The translations under genes and the position numbers were made by a program. Source: Rugalucina vietnamica (taxonomy: Eukaryota > Mollusca > Bivalvia > Lucinida > Lucinidae). From it: a stretch of 64,000 nucleotides of DNA. Positions 50,289 to 61,024 of the stretch are shown here, one piece after another. The notes beneath the pieces are model-generated. The model saw nothing but the letters and a program-made list of their open reading frames with translations. It made no database searches and was not told the origin of the DNA. The stretch spans positions 30,976,721 to 31,040,720 of the forward strand of contig OZ024874.1 of the NCBI GenBank assembly GCA_964017185.1, read 5' to 3'. Each line of letters starts with the position of its first letter. The first letter of the stretch is position 1.

Positions 50289-51350
50289 GTGAACTACATG
50301 TACAACTACAGTGTATACATTTCTCAACTTATTAGGTTTGCTAGAGTCTGCAATCCTGTTACGGACTTTGACGCTCAAAATAAATGTTTAACGGCCAAAC
50401 TTCTCCAACAGGGTCATTGGTATCATAAACTTCAAAAAACATTTTCTAAATTTTATCGTAGACACTATGAATTGATTTCCAAATATAATGTTGGGATAAA
50501 GATGCTTTTAGGTTAGGGCCTTTCGGAACCAGAATTTTATGGTGACTTGGTTTACGAATTTAAGAAACTTATAGGAAGGAATGATTTTTCTTTTCAGTCC
50601 AGAAAAATCATTACACGTTACAGAAGTATAGGTTATAACTTGAATGTTATGCGACAGTCTGCATGCTTAGTTTTTAACCCAATCATGGTTGATAACTATG
50701 CTGCCTTCTTTAATTGCACGCGGGTGGGTCGGGCATCAGACTCTATGATGGCCCCGACTTAAGCTATTCATTTTAGTTGGTTGGGGCCGGAGCTTCTTGT
50801 CTGTTGCTTGGCCCACCGGGGTCCAACTGGTGTTTTTCTTTTGCTCCGTAGTAGTTATTCAGCGCCCAGGGATCTCCATCGTCCGGCAGCTTACTGAATC
50901 TGTTGAGTCCTCGTTTTTTATTCATCAGGATGTTTTTCATGATTTATCTGTTTGTACTTGATGATTCATTGACTAGTTATTCACCACGAGGACCGAAGAA
51001 CTAACTAAATGTTATGAGCCACTGCAGAAGCTGAGGCTTGTAAAATCGATTTAAGCCTGCCAGTAATTTTATATTACTGATCGTTCCAAGGCGATACTTC
51101 TGTGGTGGTTCTTTCATTTTATGTCTTGTTTAAAATTTTTTGTGCAGTTGGCTCCTTATGTTTTCATATTTTTAGTTAAGTTTAGGTAACTGAGTGGCCA
51201 CCTATTGGGAAAATAGCTGCCCATTCGGCTTACGATGTTTTCATGGTATAAGTACCTGATTGTTAGTTCTTTCCCATCTCGGTTTTTGGAGTGGGAATCT
51301 TTTTCTGATTGCGCCTTTTCCTGATCTTTGCCTATTTGTACCTCTTTACA
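50289..51350 (+). pseudogene. 5'-truncated retroelement: reverse-transcriptase C-terminal remnant plus 3' tail
   Basis: One reading frame from 50289 to 50762 with a single in-frame TAG at 50514-50516 encodes the segment downstream of the RT catalytic core: Tyr-Ile-Ser-Gln-Leu-Ile-Arg-Phe-Ala-Arg-Val, then Lys-Leu-Gln-Lys-Thr-Phe-Ser-Lys-Phe-Tyr, then Pro-Glu-Phe-Tyr-Gly-Asp-Leu-Val-Tyr. I recall this pattern from abundant retroelement proteins of corals and molluscs but cannot name the superfamily. The catalytic YADD region is absent. The non-coding tail appears to run to about 51350. Confidence 0.65.
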
Positions 51351-51359
51351 CATGTACCA

Positions 51360-52008
51360 CTACAGTTTTGTTTTCTTTGTTCATTCTAAAGTTATACTGA
51401 GGATAAATCACAAAAACAAAAGTCAATGTCTTAAATATTTATTCATCTGTTGCTACTCCAATCCTAAAAACTTAACAGGTAAAGGCCAACAATGGCAGAT
51501 GAAAGATCAAAATGGAAAGACCTAAACCATTGAAAGGAATCACTGCAATGATTGCAATCTTCTATCATAATATAACTTGCTGTTTTATGATCCAGTTTTC
51601 ATAGAAATATAGATTTAGGCAAAATAGTGCAGATCCATTTCAAACTGCTCCTTGAGAAGTATATGGCCAGCATCTGCAATCTATTTCAATCTACCCTATG
51701 GTAAAATGTCTTCTGAATTTTAGATTTAGGGTCCTAAAGCATCCTTGTCACTTTTTTTTCAATCATGTTGAATAATGGTACTTTGGAAAGTCATGTGTAA
51801 GAATGAAACCTTCAGGTGCTTATTTCAAACACTACTTTCCTTGCTAAAGGAGTCTAATGCTCTACCACTGACCCATCAAGCTCTCAATTTGTATATTGTG
51901 ACTGAAAACAACCAACACACATAAAATCAATATAAGTATGCACCTGTGTGGGAACAACTTGTCTAGAATCAAGATGATCAGTGACATTTTTCCAAGAAAA
52001 AGGCATTT
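51360..52008. other. Intergenic, mostly featureless
   Basis: AT-rich. Near 51845-51890 the minus strand reads GGTCAGTGGTAGAGCATTAG, a tRNA A-box-like segment without a good B box, probably a decayed SINE head. Confidence 0.4.
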
Positions 52009-52227
52009 GAGCCGCCGCACCAGAAAGCCAACAAAATGCATATGCGAAAACAAAGACGCAAATCAGCTGTGCAGTGACTGCCCAGCTGATCAGCGCCTTT
52101 GTTTTCGCTTCAGAGATAGTATAATGCATCTTACTATATCCAAAATTTCAAGCATCTAGCCTGCTTCTGTGACTGTACAAGCTAGTTTGTGTCCGGCTTA
52201 ATTGTCGGTTTGCTTATGCTAAGGCTC
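52009..52227 (+). mobile_element. GAGCC-family MITE, copy 14 (TSD ATTT)
   Basis: GAGCCGCCGCACCAG...AAGGCTC with ATTT at 52005-52008 and 52228-52231. It has the GCTGTGCAG loop variant. Confidence 0.83.
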
Positions 52228-52231
52228 ATTT

Positions 52232-53128
52232 ACTTGTCACTTTATAATGATTTCACCTGCACTGGTTGTTCTCTGTCACGTTGGTTGTCAGAGTGATTAT
52301 CACAGCAGGCAACTGTCTTATGAAAGGTACTCTACCTTGGTGCATGGTTAAATTTTCCTGATGAAAAGTCGAATACATTATAGTTTATCCTTACAATTAT
52401 ATTTTTATTCTTTATACAGACATAGGAAACAGTTTTATTCAAATGCATGAAAGAAATTAGTTTTTGTATTGCCAATTCTTACCAAAAAGAGTCACAATTC
52501 AAGTATTTAAATCCTTACACAACACACTTTCACAAAAAATTACTGGTCTCCAATATTCAGTTCTACAATTCAATTTACTTTGTTTTTCTTAACTCAATTT
52601 ATTCAATAAGGTACATGTGAATGCAAATGCTTCTCAGAGACAGAACTTGAGATATAAATTATAAAACTGAGTTCTGTTTAAAATATAAAACATACTCAAA
52701 AAGGCTTCAAGACAAAAAAAAAAATATTCACATCACACTTTACCATTTAATTTTCTCATATCCCAACACCCTGCTATCTCCTGCATCTAGTTTAATCAGT
52801 TTAATCTCTAAACAATATGCCATCTTGTATGACAGTTTATCAATAATCTATGACCATTCAACCATTTGATAAGCTTGATCTTTTTCAAATAGTAATCAAA
52901 TAGTATAGTATAGCACCAGATCAGACTCAATAGAAGAGCCAGAGTCCAATCTGTGTTCACGTTTTGCTTATCTGTCCCAGTAGTGTAATGCAGGCTTTTT
53001 GTCATCCCAGGCTAAGCAGACTTAATCCATAGCTCCACCTCAAGGACGGTCTCAATCTTTTACAGGGACACCTGTCTCTTGTAGCACAAGTAGCAACAAG
53101 AGGAACCCTACCAGTGCTTCAGCTAGAA
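52232..53128. other. Intergenic sequence, nothing recognised
   Basis: AT-rich, with poly-A runs near 52710. No gene, RNA or repeat termini seen. Confidence 0.5.
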
Positions 53129-54647
53129 CCAGAGGACCAATGGTCCTGTAAACGCTCACCTGAGATCAGCTGCATATACCAATAAACATGTTTGAATATT
53201 ATGGTATTTAACTCCAGTGCAGGGGCAGATAAGCCCTTGGGCCATTTTCTTTTTTTCAGAATCTTCAATATTCTGTCCATCTGCCAATTTCCTGTTGGCT
53301 TTTTCCTTCAAATGACATTTTAACAGTTTTCCCAATTCAGATGCACAGGCAACCCATGTTGACCTTGCCATAAACTTGGTCAAGGTCATCACAGGGTCAT
53401 GATTTATATATACATTGGAGTACTTTAGCCATCGATGCCTCACGCCAAGTTTCCTTGAAATCAGTCTATTGGTTTCAGAGAAGATGATTTTTGATGGGTT
53501 TTTACCATATATGGGCATGGCGGCCATCTTGGTCATGTGACCTAGATTATTTATATACACATTGATTCCCCCATTCTATAGATGCTTCACTTAAAATTTG
53601 GCTTTGTTTGGCCAAGCGGTTTCAGAGGAGAAGACGTTTGAATATTATGGAAATATACATGTATATTGCCCCGGGTGGGGGCACATGAGCCCCTGGGGTC
53701 CAATTTTTTTCAGAATCATTAATATCCAGTCCTACTGCCCATTTCCTGCAAGACTTTCACTTTAAATGACATTTTAAAAGTTTTCCCCATTCAAATGCAT
53801 TGGTGACCTATGTTGACCTTCCCGTAAAATAGGTCAAGGTCATCACAGGGTCATGATTTATATATACATTGTAGTGCTTGAGCCATCGATGCTTCGTGCC
53901 AAGTTTCGTTGAAATCGGTCAACCGGTTCTGGAGAAGAAGATTTTTGAACGGTTTTTACCATATATGGGCATGGCGGCCATCTTGGTCATGTGACCTGGA
54001 TTTTTATATACATATTTGTTACCCCTTCCTATTGATGCTTCACATAAAATTTCGCTTTGATTGGCCAAGCGGTTTCAGAGGAGAAGATGTTTGAATATTA
54101 TGGAGATATACATGTATATTGCCCTGGGGTGGGGGCGGATGAGCCCCTGGTGCCCAATTTTTTTCAGAATCATTAATATTCAGTCCTACTGCTCATTTTC
54201 TGCAAGAGTTTTCCTTTAAATGACAATTTAACAATTTTTCCCATTCAAATGCATTCGCGACCTATGTTGACCTTGCCGTAAAATAGGTCAAGGTCATCAT
54301 AGGGTCATGATTTATATATACATTGTAGTGCTTGAGCCATTAATGCTTCATGCCAAGTTTGGTTGAAATCGGTCCAGTGGTTCTGGAGAAGAAGATTTTT
54401 GAAGGGTTTTTACCATATATGGGCATGGCGGCCATCTTGGTCATGTGACCTGGATTATTTATATACACATTGGTTCCCCCTTCCCATAGATGCTTCATGT
54501 AAAATTTGGCTTTGATTGGCCAAGCTGTTTCAGAGTAGAAGATCTTTGAAAATTGTGGACGACGGACGGACGGACGACGGACGGACGGACGACGGAGCAT
54601 GGGTATACTATAAGCTCACCTTGTGAGCCCGACGGCTCAGGTGAGCT
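53129..54647 (-). mobile_element. Helentron-like element C, inverted relative to A
   Basis: 1,519 bp. On the minus strand it starts AGCTCACCTGAGCCGTCGGG at 54647 and ends TCAGGTGAGCG...AGGACCATTGGTCCT-CTGG at 53129. Three core units are marked by CCATATATGG at 53505, 53959 and 54413, 454 bp apart. It is very similar to element A throughout, including the GACGG microsatellite near its start. Confidence 0.68.
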
Positions 54648-55689
54648 AATAATTTAGGGTGCATCGCCCTGTTGCCCTTTTCCAGCGCCCTGTTGTGCCC
54701 CTTTTCATGCAGTTTGCACCCTGTCCTTTATTTTGGTAGAAAGATCATAAAAATCGGACAAAAAATAAGAAATTACAGATGTTTTAAGTTTGAGGCTGGA
54801 GTAACCAAAAATGCAGCTCTAGTTGCACTGTGATTACTGCATGGTTGACTTCCTTAATCCTTTGTTTGTTGTCAATAATTACTCAAAATAATTTTGACAC
54901 ATCCTTGATTATAATTGTCTCAGGTGACACCACTTCCAGTGAAGTGTGAATTAAATATAGCAGGTTATTAAATATACCCAAAGAAATCATTTCTGAAAAA
55001 AAAAAGAAAAAAAAAAGCTAATATTGTCACAACTAAAAATTGTTTGAGTAGACTGGCTTCTTGAAGGGTGCAGGACATTTCGTCTAAAACCATTTCGTCT
55101 AAATGCTATTTCGTCTAAAGGACATTTCGTCTAAATGCCATTTCGTCTAAAGGACATTTCGTCTAATGGACAATTCGTCTAAATGACATTTCGTCTAAAG
55201 GACATTTCGTCTAATGGACAATTCGTCTAAAAAATCAAGCAGGTGCGACATTTGGTCTAAAAAAACGTTAAGAAAAATTAAGAATTTTTAGACCAAATGT
55301 CGCACCCTACTTTTAATCAATATTAAACAATGTGGTAGGTCTATATTTGTTTAAATCATTTCTTTTTACACAGATATTAGTGCAAATCATATTTTTCCTT
55401 CGGTCCTTTTAGATCAGTAAGAACATTCCGAGTATTTAAAACATATTCTAAACAATGTTTTTTTTATTATTTTACCTTGCACAGTATGCACAGAATTGCA
55501 CAATATGGCTCATACTATCTTCCTTTGACTGTTAAATTTTATTATACCATTTTAAATATGAAATACATGGATTTTCTATGGGATTGACTACAACTATCCA
55601 ATATAAGAGCTGTCGCAGGACAGCGTGCTCGACTGCTTCTGACCTTTGTCAAACATAAGGTCAAACCCGACCAGTAACCCAAAGCATTA

Positions 55690-56880
55690 TGCTCATACAT
55701 CTTTTTGCCTTGATGCAATAAGGCAAAATCACTGAACTATGAAAGCTAACTATAACTACCTAAGATTTAGAGGTCTCACTCATATTGTGAAAGAAGTGTG
55801 TTCATATACCAACTGAGTGCCAAGACACAAGGCAAAATCACTGAACCGTGAAATAAGGTCACACTGACCTATAAGGTCTAGTGATACTTACTCATAATGT
55901 GAAAGAAATATGATCATATACCCATTCAGTGTTGAGATATAAAGCAAAATCACTGAACCATGAAATTAGGTCATAGTGACCTATAAGTATGTTTGGGTTA
56001 AAGTTCTGGTCATACTCATTCATAATCAGAAAGAAGTATGAAAAAATACCGACTGAGTGTCGAGATATAAGGCAAAATCACTGAACCATGAAATTAGGTC
56101 ACAGTGACCCAGGAATACTTTACGGTCAAAGGTCTTGTCATACTCATACATATCGTGCAAGAAGTATGTCCATATACCAATTGAGTGCCGAGATATAAAG
56201 GAAAATCACGAAACTGTGAAATTAGGTCACAGTGACCTAGGACTACTTTAGGGTCCAAGGTCTTGTCATACGCAAACATAGTGTGAAAGAAGTATGTTCA
56301 TAAACCACTTGATTGCTGAGATATAAGGCAAAGTCACTGAACCGTGAAATTAGGTCACAGTGACCTATAAGTATATTGGGGTCAAAGGTCTGGTCATACT
56401 CACTCATAATCTGAAAAAAGTATGAAAATATACTAATTGAGTGTCAAGATATAAGGCAAAATCACTGAACCGTGAAATTAGGTCAAAGTGACCTAGGACT
56501 ACTTCTGGGTCAAAGGTCTTGTTATATGCAAACATACTTTGAAAGAAGTTTGTTCATAAACCATTTGAGTACCGAGATATAAGGCAAAATCACTGAACCG
56601 TGAAATTAGGTCACAGTGACCTATAAGTATATTGGGGTCAAAGGTCTGGTCATACTCACTCATAATCTGAAAAAAGTATGAAAATATACTAATTGAGTGT
56701 CAAGATATAAGGCAAAATCACCGAACCGTGAAATTAGGTCACAGTGACCTATAAGTATATTGGGGTCAAAGGCCTGGTCGTACTCACTCATAATCTGAAA
56801 GAAGTAAGAAAATATACTAATTGAGTGTCAAGATATAATGCAAAATCACTGAACCACGGAAAGTAGGTCAAACGACCCTT
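55690..56880 (+). repeat. 128-bp satellite, about 9 units, each with an ERE-like palindrome
   Basis: The unit carries GGCAAAATCACTGAACCGTG, then AATTAGGTCACAGTGACCTA, then GGTCAAAGGTCTGGTCATAC and GAGTGTCAAGATATAA. Palindromes start at 55856, 55968, 56096, 56224, 56352, 56480, 56608 and 56736, so spacing is 112 then 128 bp exactly. Confidence 0.92.
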
Positions 56881-56984
56881 ACCGTCATGACACACAAGTC
56901 AGTGTCACAAAGTCAAAAGATGAATGACCAAACATCTTCCTAAGTTGTTTCTATTAAGAAATAAAAAGAAAAAAAAATTTGGGA

Positions 56985-57665
56985 AGTTCTAGATTTTGAC
57001 CTCTAGCCCCGCCCCCCTGACTCCGACCCAGAGGTCCGATGTCATGGAACCTAAAGTGTATGAAGTATGAATGCTTTATGATAAGTTGTTGTCAAGATAT
57101 GGACTCCTTGTAAAAGTTGCACAGCAGTACATCTATTTTTACAGTGTTCTAGTTTTTAACCTCCAGCCCCACCCCCCAGGCATGGACCCAGAGATCCGAT
57201 GCCATGAAATGAAACTCAACCCTACAGGGTACCTATGGTCCGAGTATGAAAGCCCTCTGATAAAAAGTTTTCAAGATATAGACTTCTAGAATACTATATC
57301 ACAGAAAAGCCATTATTATTAATGGTGTTCTAGATTTTAACCTCTAGCCCCACCCCCTGGCATGGACCCAGGGATCTGATGCCATGGAATGGAAGCCGAC
57401 CCTACAGGGTGTCAATGGCCCAAGTATCAATGCTTTCTGATGAGTGGTTGTCAAGATATGGACTTCTAGAAAACTTTAACACAAGAATTGCCATTTTTGA
57501 AGGTGTTCTAGATTTTAACCTCCAGCCCCACCCCCTGGCCAGGACCCAGGGGCCCGATGCCATGGAATGAAAGCTAACCCTACAGGGTATCTATGGTCCA
57601 AGTATTAATGCTTTCTGATGAATGGTTGTCAAGATATGGACTTCTAGAAAACTTTAACGCAAGTG
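56985..57665 (+). repeat. ~179-bp satellite, about 4 units
   Basis: The unit starts GTTCTAGATTTTAACCTC and includes CAGCCCCACCCCCTGG, GATGCCATGGAATG, CCCTACAGGGT and TGTCAAGATATGGACTTCTA. The last two units are the most alike. Confidence 0.88.
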
Positions 57666-57671
57666 TGACGC

Positions 57672-57728
57672 GCACGGGAACGGGAACAGGAACGGGAACG
57701 GGAACGCACACGGGAACGGGAACGTGGA
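57672..57728 (+). repeat. GGGAAC microsatellite
   Basis: CACGGGAACGGGAACAGGAA-type hexamer run, followed by GTGACAGCAATAGCTCTATG and a CACTTCGTGCAGTCGAGCT palindromic segment that may be the end of a separate small element. Confidence 0.75.
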
Positions 57729-58056
57729 CGACCCGGGTGACAGCAATAGCTCTATGCACTTCGTGCAGTCGAGCTAAAAATGTTGTTCAAAAATTTTTTC
57801 AAAAATATTTTCCTATCATTTATGTTTTAGACGAGTTTTAGGCGAATTTTAGACCATTTTAGACATTTTTAGACGAATTTTAGACGAAATGTTGTATTAC
57901 ACGAAATGTCCATTAGACGAAATGTCAATTAGACGAATGTCATTTAGAAGAAATGTCCTTTAGACGAAATGTCTTTTAGACGAAATGTACTTTAGACGAA
58001 ATGGCTTTTAGACGAAATGGTTTTAGACGAAATGTCATGGATCCCTTCTTGAAAGG

Positions 58057-59299
58057 TCAGGCTTATGATCAGACAGTTGAAGATAAAGACTACCAACGTT
58101 TTAGTATTATTTTCCCTTCAAATGTCCAATAGTCAAGAAAAGGTACACCCTGAAGCACACCAGGGATTTATCTACTATACCAGACTGAGAAATGTGTGTA
58201 ATGCAAATCAAAATAAGTTCTTTTTTTTTAACCATAGCCTTTCTATGACATCTATCTAGTATATAATGTAAGATGTATGGCATTAACATTCACCTGTGCA
58301 GTTGTGAGTTTGGAGTCCATAAGGGGTGACCCCTTCAAAGGCTGAATTTCCAATAATAATTACTGTCATGTCATGAGATTGACTTGCATTCTTCATTACT
58401 ATTAACTTTGACACTAAACCTCACTTGAACACTTTAAACAAAGTTTTACCAACAAATAATGATTTAGAAGCAACTGAAACAGAAATATATTCACGATGCT
58501 ATAAAGTCGCGAAAACTAATGACATTTCAAAATTCGTTTCAGAAGCATAAAAGTTTTGCTTTTTTCAAATGTTCCTCCAATTAAATTGATTTTCCAATGA
58601 AAATCGCTATGGTTTCAAATGATTTTATGACTGTCTTTGAAGTAAATTGCTTCATTGTACTGATCGATCAACTAATTTACAAAGACATACGAAACTGGGG
58701 AGAATTGACCAGGATTTTAGTCAGTGCTAATGAAGCACACCATATTCTATTCCATGTCGGACAACTGCTTTATTCCGTTTTTTTTTCTTTTGATAAGCGT
58801 TTGGAATGCACAGATCTAGGACGCTTTTGTTTGAAAATCCTTGCGCCCATTCAATCTGCAGTTTTGACAGACGCATTAACCACAGTTATATGCGCTTTTG
58901 CAGCATTCGGTGCGCCCTTTTAGCGCACTACAACGAATCAGGTGCGTTTTTTCTGGATTTGATGCGCGATTTAGCACATGGCGCAGCCCAGATAAATCCC
59001 TGCACACACAAAGAAAGAACAGAAAAAAAAATATTTTCCTGGTAAAGAATATTAGTTATTTATAGTACAACACTAATAAAGTGATAATAAGCTTTTGGAA
59101 ATTAAGCTATTTTAAAGAAGTGTCATGGTCTAAAAGTGCCCTTTTAGCTAATTGCCGCGAGCTGAAAATGCCCTTTTCAGCACAAGTTCACCCTGCCCTT
59201 TTCAAATCCTAGCTAGAGCACTGGCCTACCATTTGCATATTCGGAGAGCCAAATATAGATGTGCTGTAATTGCATTGCTAATATATGCATATCGCTTAT
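58057..59299. other. Intergenic, repeat-like but unassigned
   Basis: Contains GCGCCCTTTTAGCGCACTAC (58911 on) and several TGCCCTTTTCAG-type stretches to 59210. Similar CCCTTTTC motifs occur on the other side of the composite element (54660-54730), so it may have inserted into an older repeat. The 108-codon open stretch at 58597-58923 looks non-coding. Confidence 0.35.
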
Positions 59300-59455
59300 A
59301 AGACCATGTTTTCGATTTTGTAGAACAGTCAAATTCCTCTATTCTTATATATTGTCACATTTCAAGCCTCTAACCTATCCAGTTACATGTACTTCATAAT
59401 ATGGTTTGTATCTGATCTGAACAGTAATCCCGAAGACATGTTTTCTCATTACGCA
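59300..59455 (+). mobile_element. GAGCC-family MITE, strongly decayed copy 15
   Basis: Only the right half is recognisable: AAATTCCTCTATTCTTA, TTTCAAGCCTCTAACC, CCCGAAGACATGTTTTCTCA. Just downstream of the NOLC1 stop (minus strand). Confidence 0.5.
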
Positions 59456-59560
59456 TTTCAATTATGTACATGTAGTAGTCTCTAAGGAGGACTATAGTAC
59501 CCGCTCTGACATAGTAACAGGCTGGATGAGATCAATCTTGACCAATCCTCAAAATGTCTC

Positions 59561-61024
59561 TTAATCTTCAAATTTAATCGAATGGACGCCTTGATCAATA
59601 CTGCCTCCTTTGTAGCTTCCTCTCTTCTTCTTTGTCTTCTCGTGTCTGAACGACTTGCCCTTGGTCACCATGAGATCTCGGTTAGCCTTCTCACCCCATG
59701 ACCCCCTGGCGCCAGACTGTAATAGACAAGAAAAAAAATAATTATGAGTTGAAAATCACAACAATATGATAACTCTATTTCCTTTGAAGAATAAGACTGT
59801 CTTGCTCAGCCACCAGCGATAGTTTAACAAACCCTGGACCTTCAATGCTGAATCAGCTTCCTAAAGTCCACCACACTCCCCCATTACATGTACATCATGC
59901 TAAAGATACAGCATATTCTCATATCCTTAAACCTACTTTATTAAACTGCCTCAGATATCTTTCAAAAACCATCATTTCTTTTCAGACATATTCTTCATCA
60001 TCGGCAGTCCTTGTTTTCTTTTCTCTTTCTTTCAACTTTTCAAAAAAAACATTTATAACAAAGTTGAAAGACAGAGAAATTTTGTGTAAAAAACATATGC
60101 TGTACTGTATAACATAATCATGCTAAGCTGACTGCTCTCAGTTCTCTATTTGCCATTCAAACTATATCTTTGTTGGACTATCAGTTATCCTAGCCACACT
60201 GTTCCTGGACAAGCCTTCCAGAGGCAGGTTACCAGTTAGATGTGCAAATTTCAATGCACAACTAACTGACAAATGCTCCTCTTGAATCAGCAGAATGGTC
60301 AAAGAAATCTTTTCACAGTCTTTTCATGAAGGCAATATGCTGGACGAGAGATCTATCACAGATCCACTTTGTTCTAATTGCACCTGGTCCTCTAGCACCG
60401 AGTCACCACACTCTATACGAGCTGTACCACGAAAAAAAGTCTTCAGGGTTTTCGACAAGGTTGAACTCAAATAGGCCTGTATAGTCAAAGAAGGCTAGAA
60501 ACTTGAATTTCCGATTTAAAAAGAAGTAACTGCACAGCCGATCAGCGCCTTTTGTTTTCACCACATGGATAATACAATATCTTCTCTTGTTAAATCTAAA
60601 ATTTCAAGCTTCTAGTCGTTTTCTGAGACTTACAGGCTGGGTTGCGTCAGACCTAGTCGGAAACCCTGAAGACTGGTTTTCTCACGTCATGGCTCATATA
60701 ATGATGAATCTAAAGACACCTATGGGACAACACAGCCTTCTCAGACAAAAATTACTTCAAATTTTGTTCAGTTCTGAACCACTTTATATGTTTGTCATCA
60801 AAGAAGGCTGATTTCCGACATAAAGCATATTGCTGAAAAAACATAATTGCAAACTCGTAAGATAGTTTCAGTTCACTAGTGTTCCTAAATGGCAATACTT
60901 CAGAAATAACCCGATTTTTACAAACTGACAAACATTTTACCTTAGCTTCAAAAGAGTTATCTCTAAGCCTAGGATCTACTTGAATATTCTCCGACTTCAC
61001 TCTTCGGAAGGGACTACTTTTTCT
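59561..61024 (-). CDS. NOLC1: NOLC1 conserved SRP40 C-terminal domain (last two exons)
   Basis: Exon 61024-60941 (28 codons) plus exon 59716-59561 (51 codons and stop). Together they give the compact C-terminal domain shared by yeast Srp40 and animal Nopp140. It contains Trp-Gly-Glu-Lys-Ala-Asn, then [18 protein letters not shown], then Gly-Gly-Ser-Ile and a final Ile-Lys-Phe-Glu-Asp. This is the only strongly conserved part of the protein and secures the identification. The intron between them (59717-60940) carries one rearranged MITE near its left-middle and otherwise nothing I recognise. Confidence 0.95.

Larger units (their letters stand above)
55057..58056. mobile_element. 3-kb composite element bounded by inverted minisatellite arrays
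   Basis: The left array (~55072-55250) repeats ATTTCGTCTAAA-type units; the right array (~57830-58036) is the same sequence inverted (TTTAGACGAAAT). Outermost units match: GACATTTCGTCTAAAACC at both ends. CTTCTTGAAGGGT (55057-55069) and CTTCTTGAAAGGT (58045-58057) flank the whole, likely a ~13-bp target duplication. Between the arrays lie a 128-bp satellite, a ~179-bp satellite and a GGGAAC microsatellite. No coding frame is credible. Confidence 0.65.

Noticed and set aside
55072..55250. CRISPR-like array
   Set aside because: Short ATTTCGTCTAAA units with near-constant tiny spacers are a eukaryotic minisatellite; there are no unique spacers, and the host is an animal.
58597..58923. 108-codon open frame on the + strand
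   Set aside because: No recognisable motif, no splice or promoter context, and the surrounding sequence looks like repeat debris.
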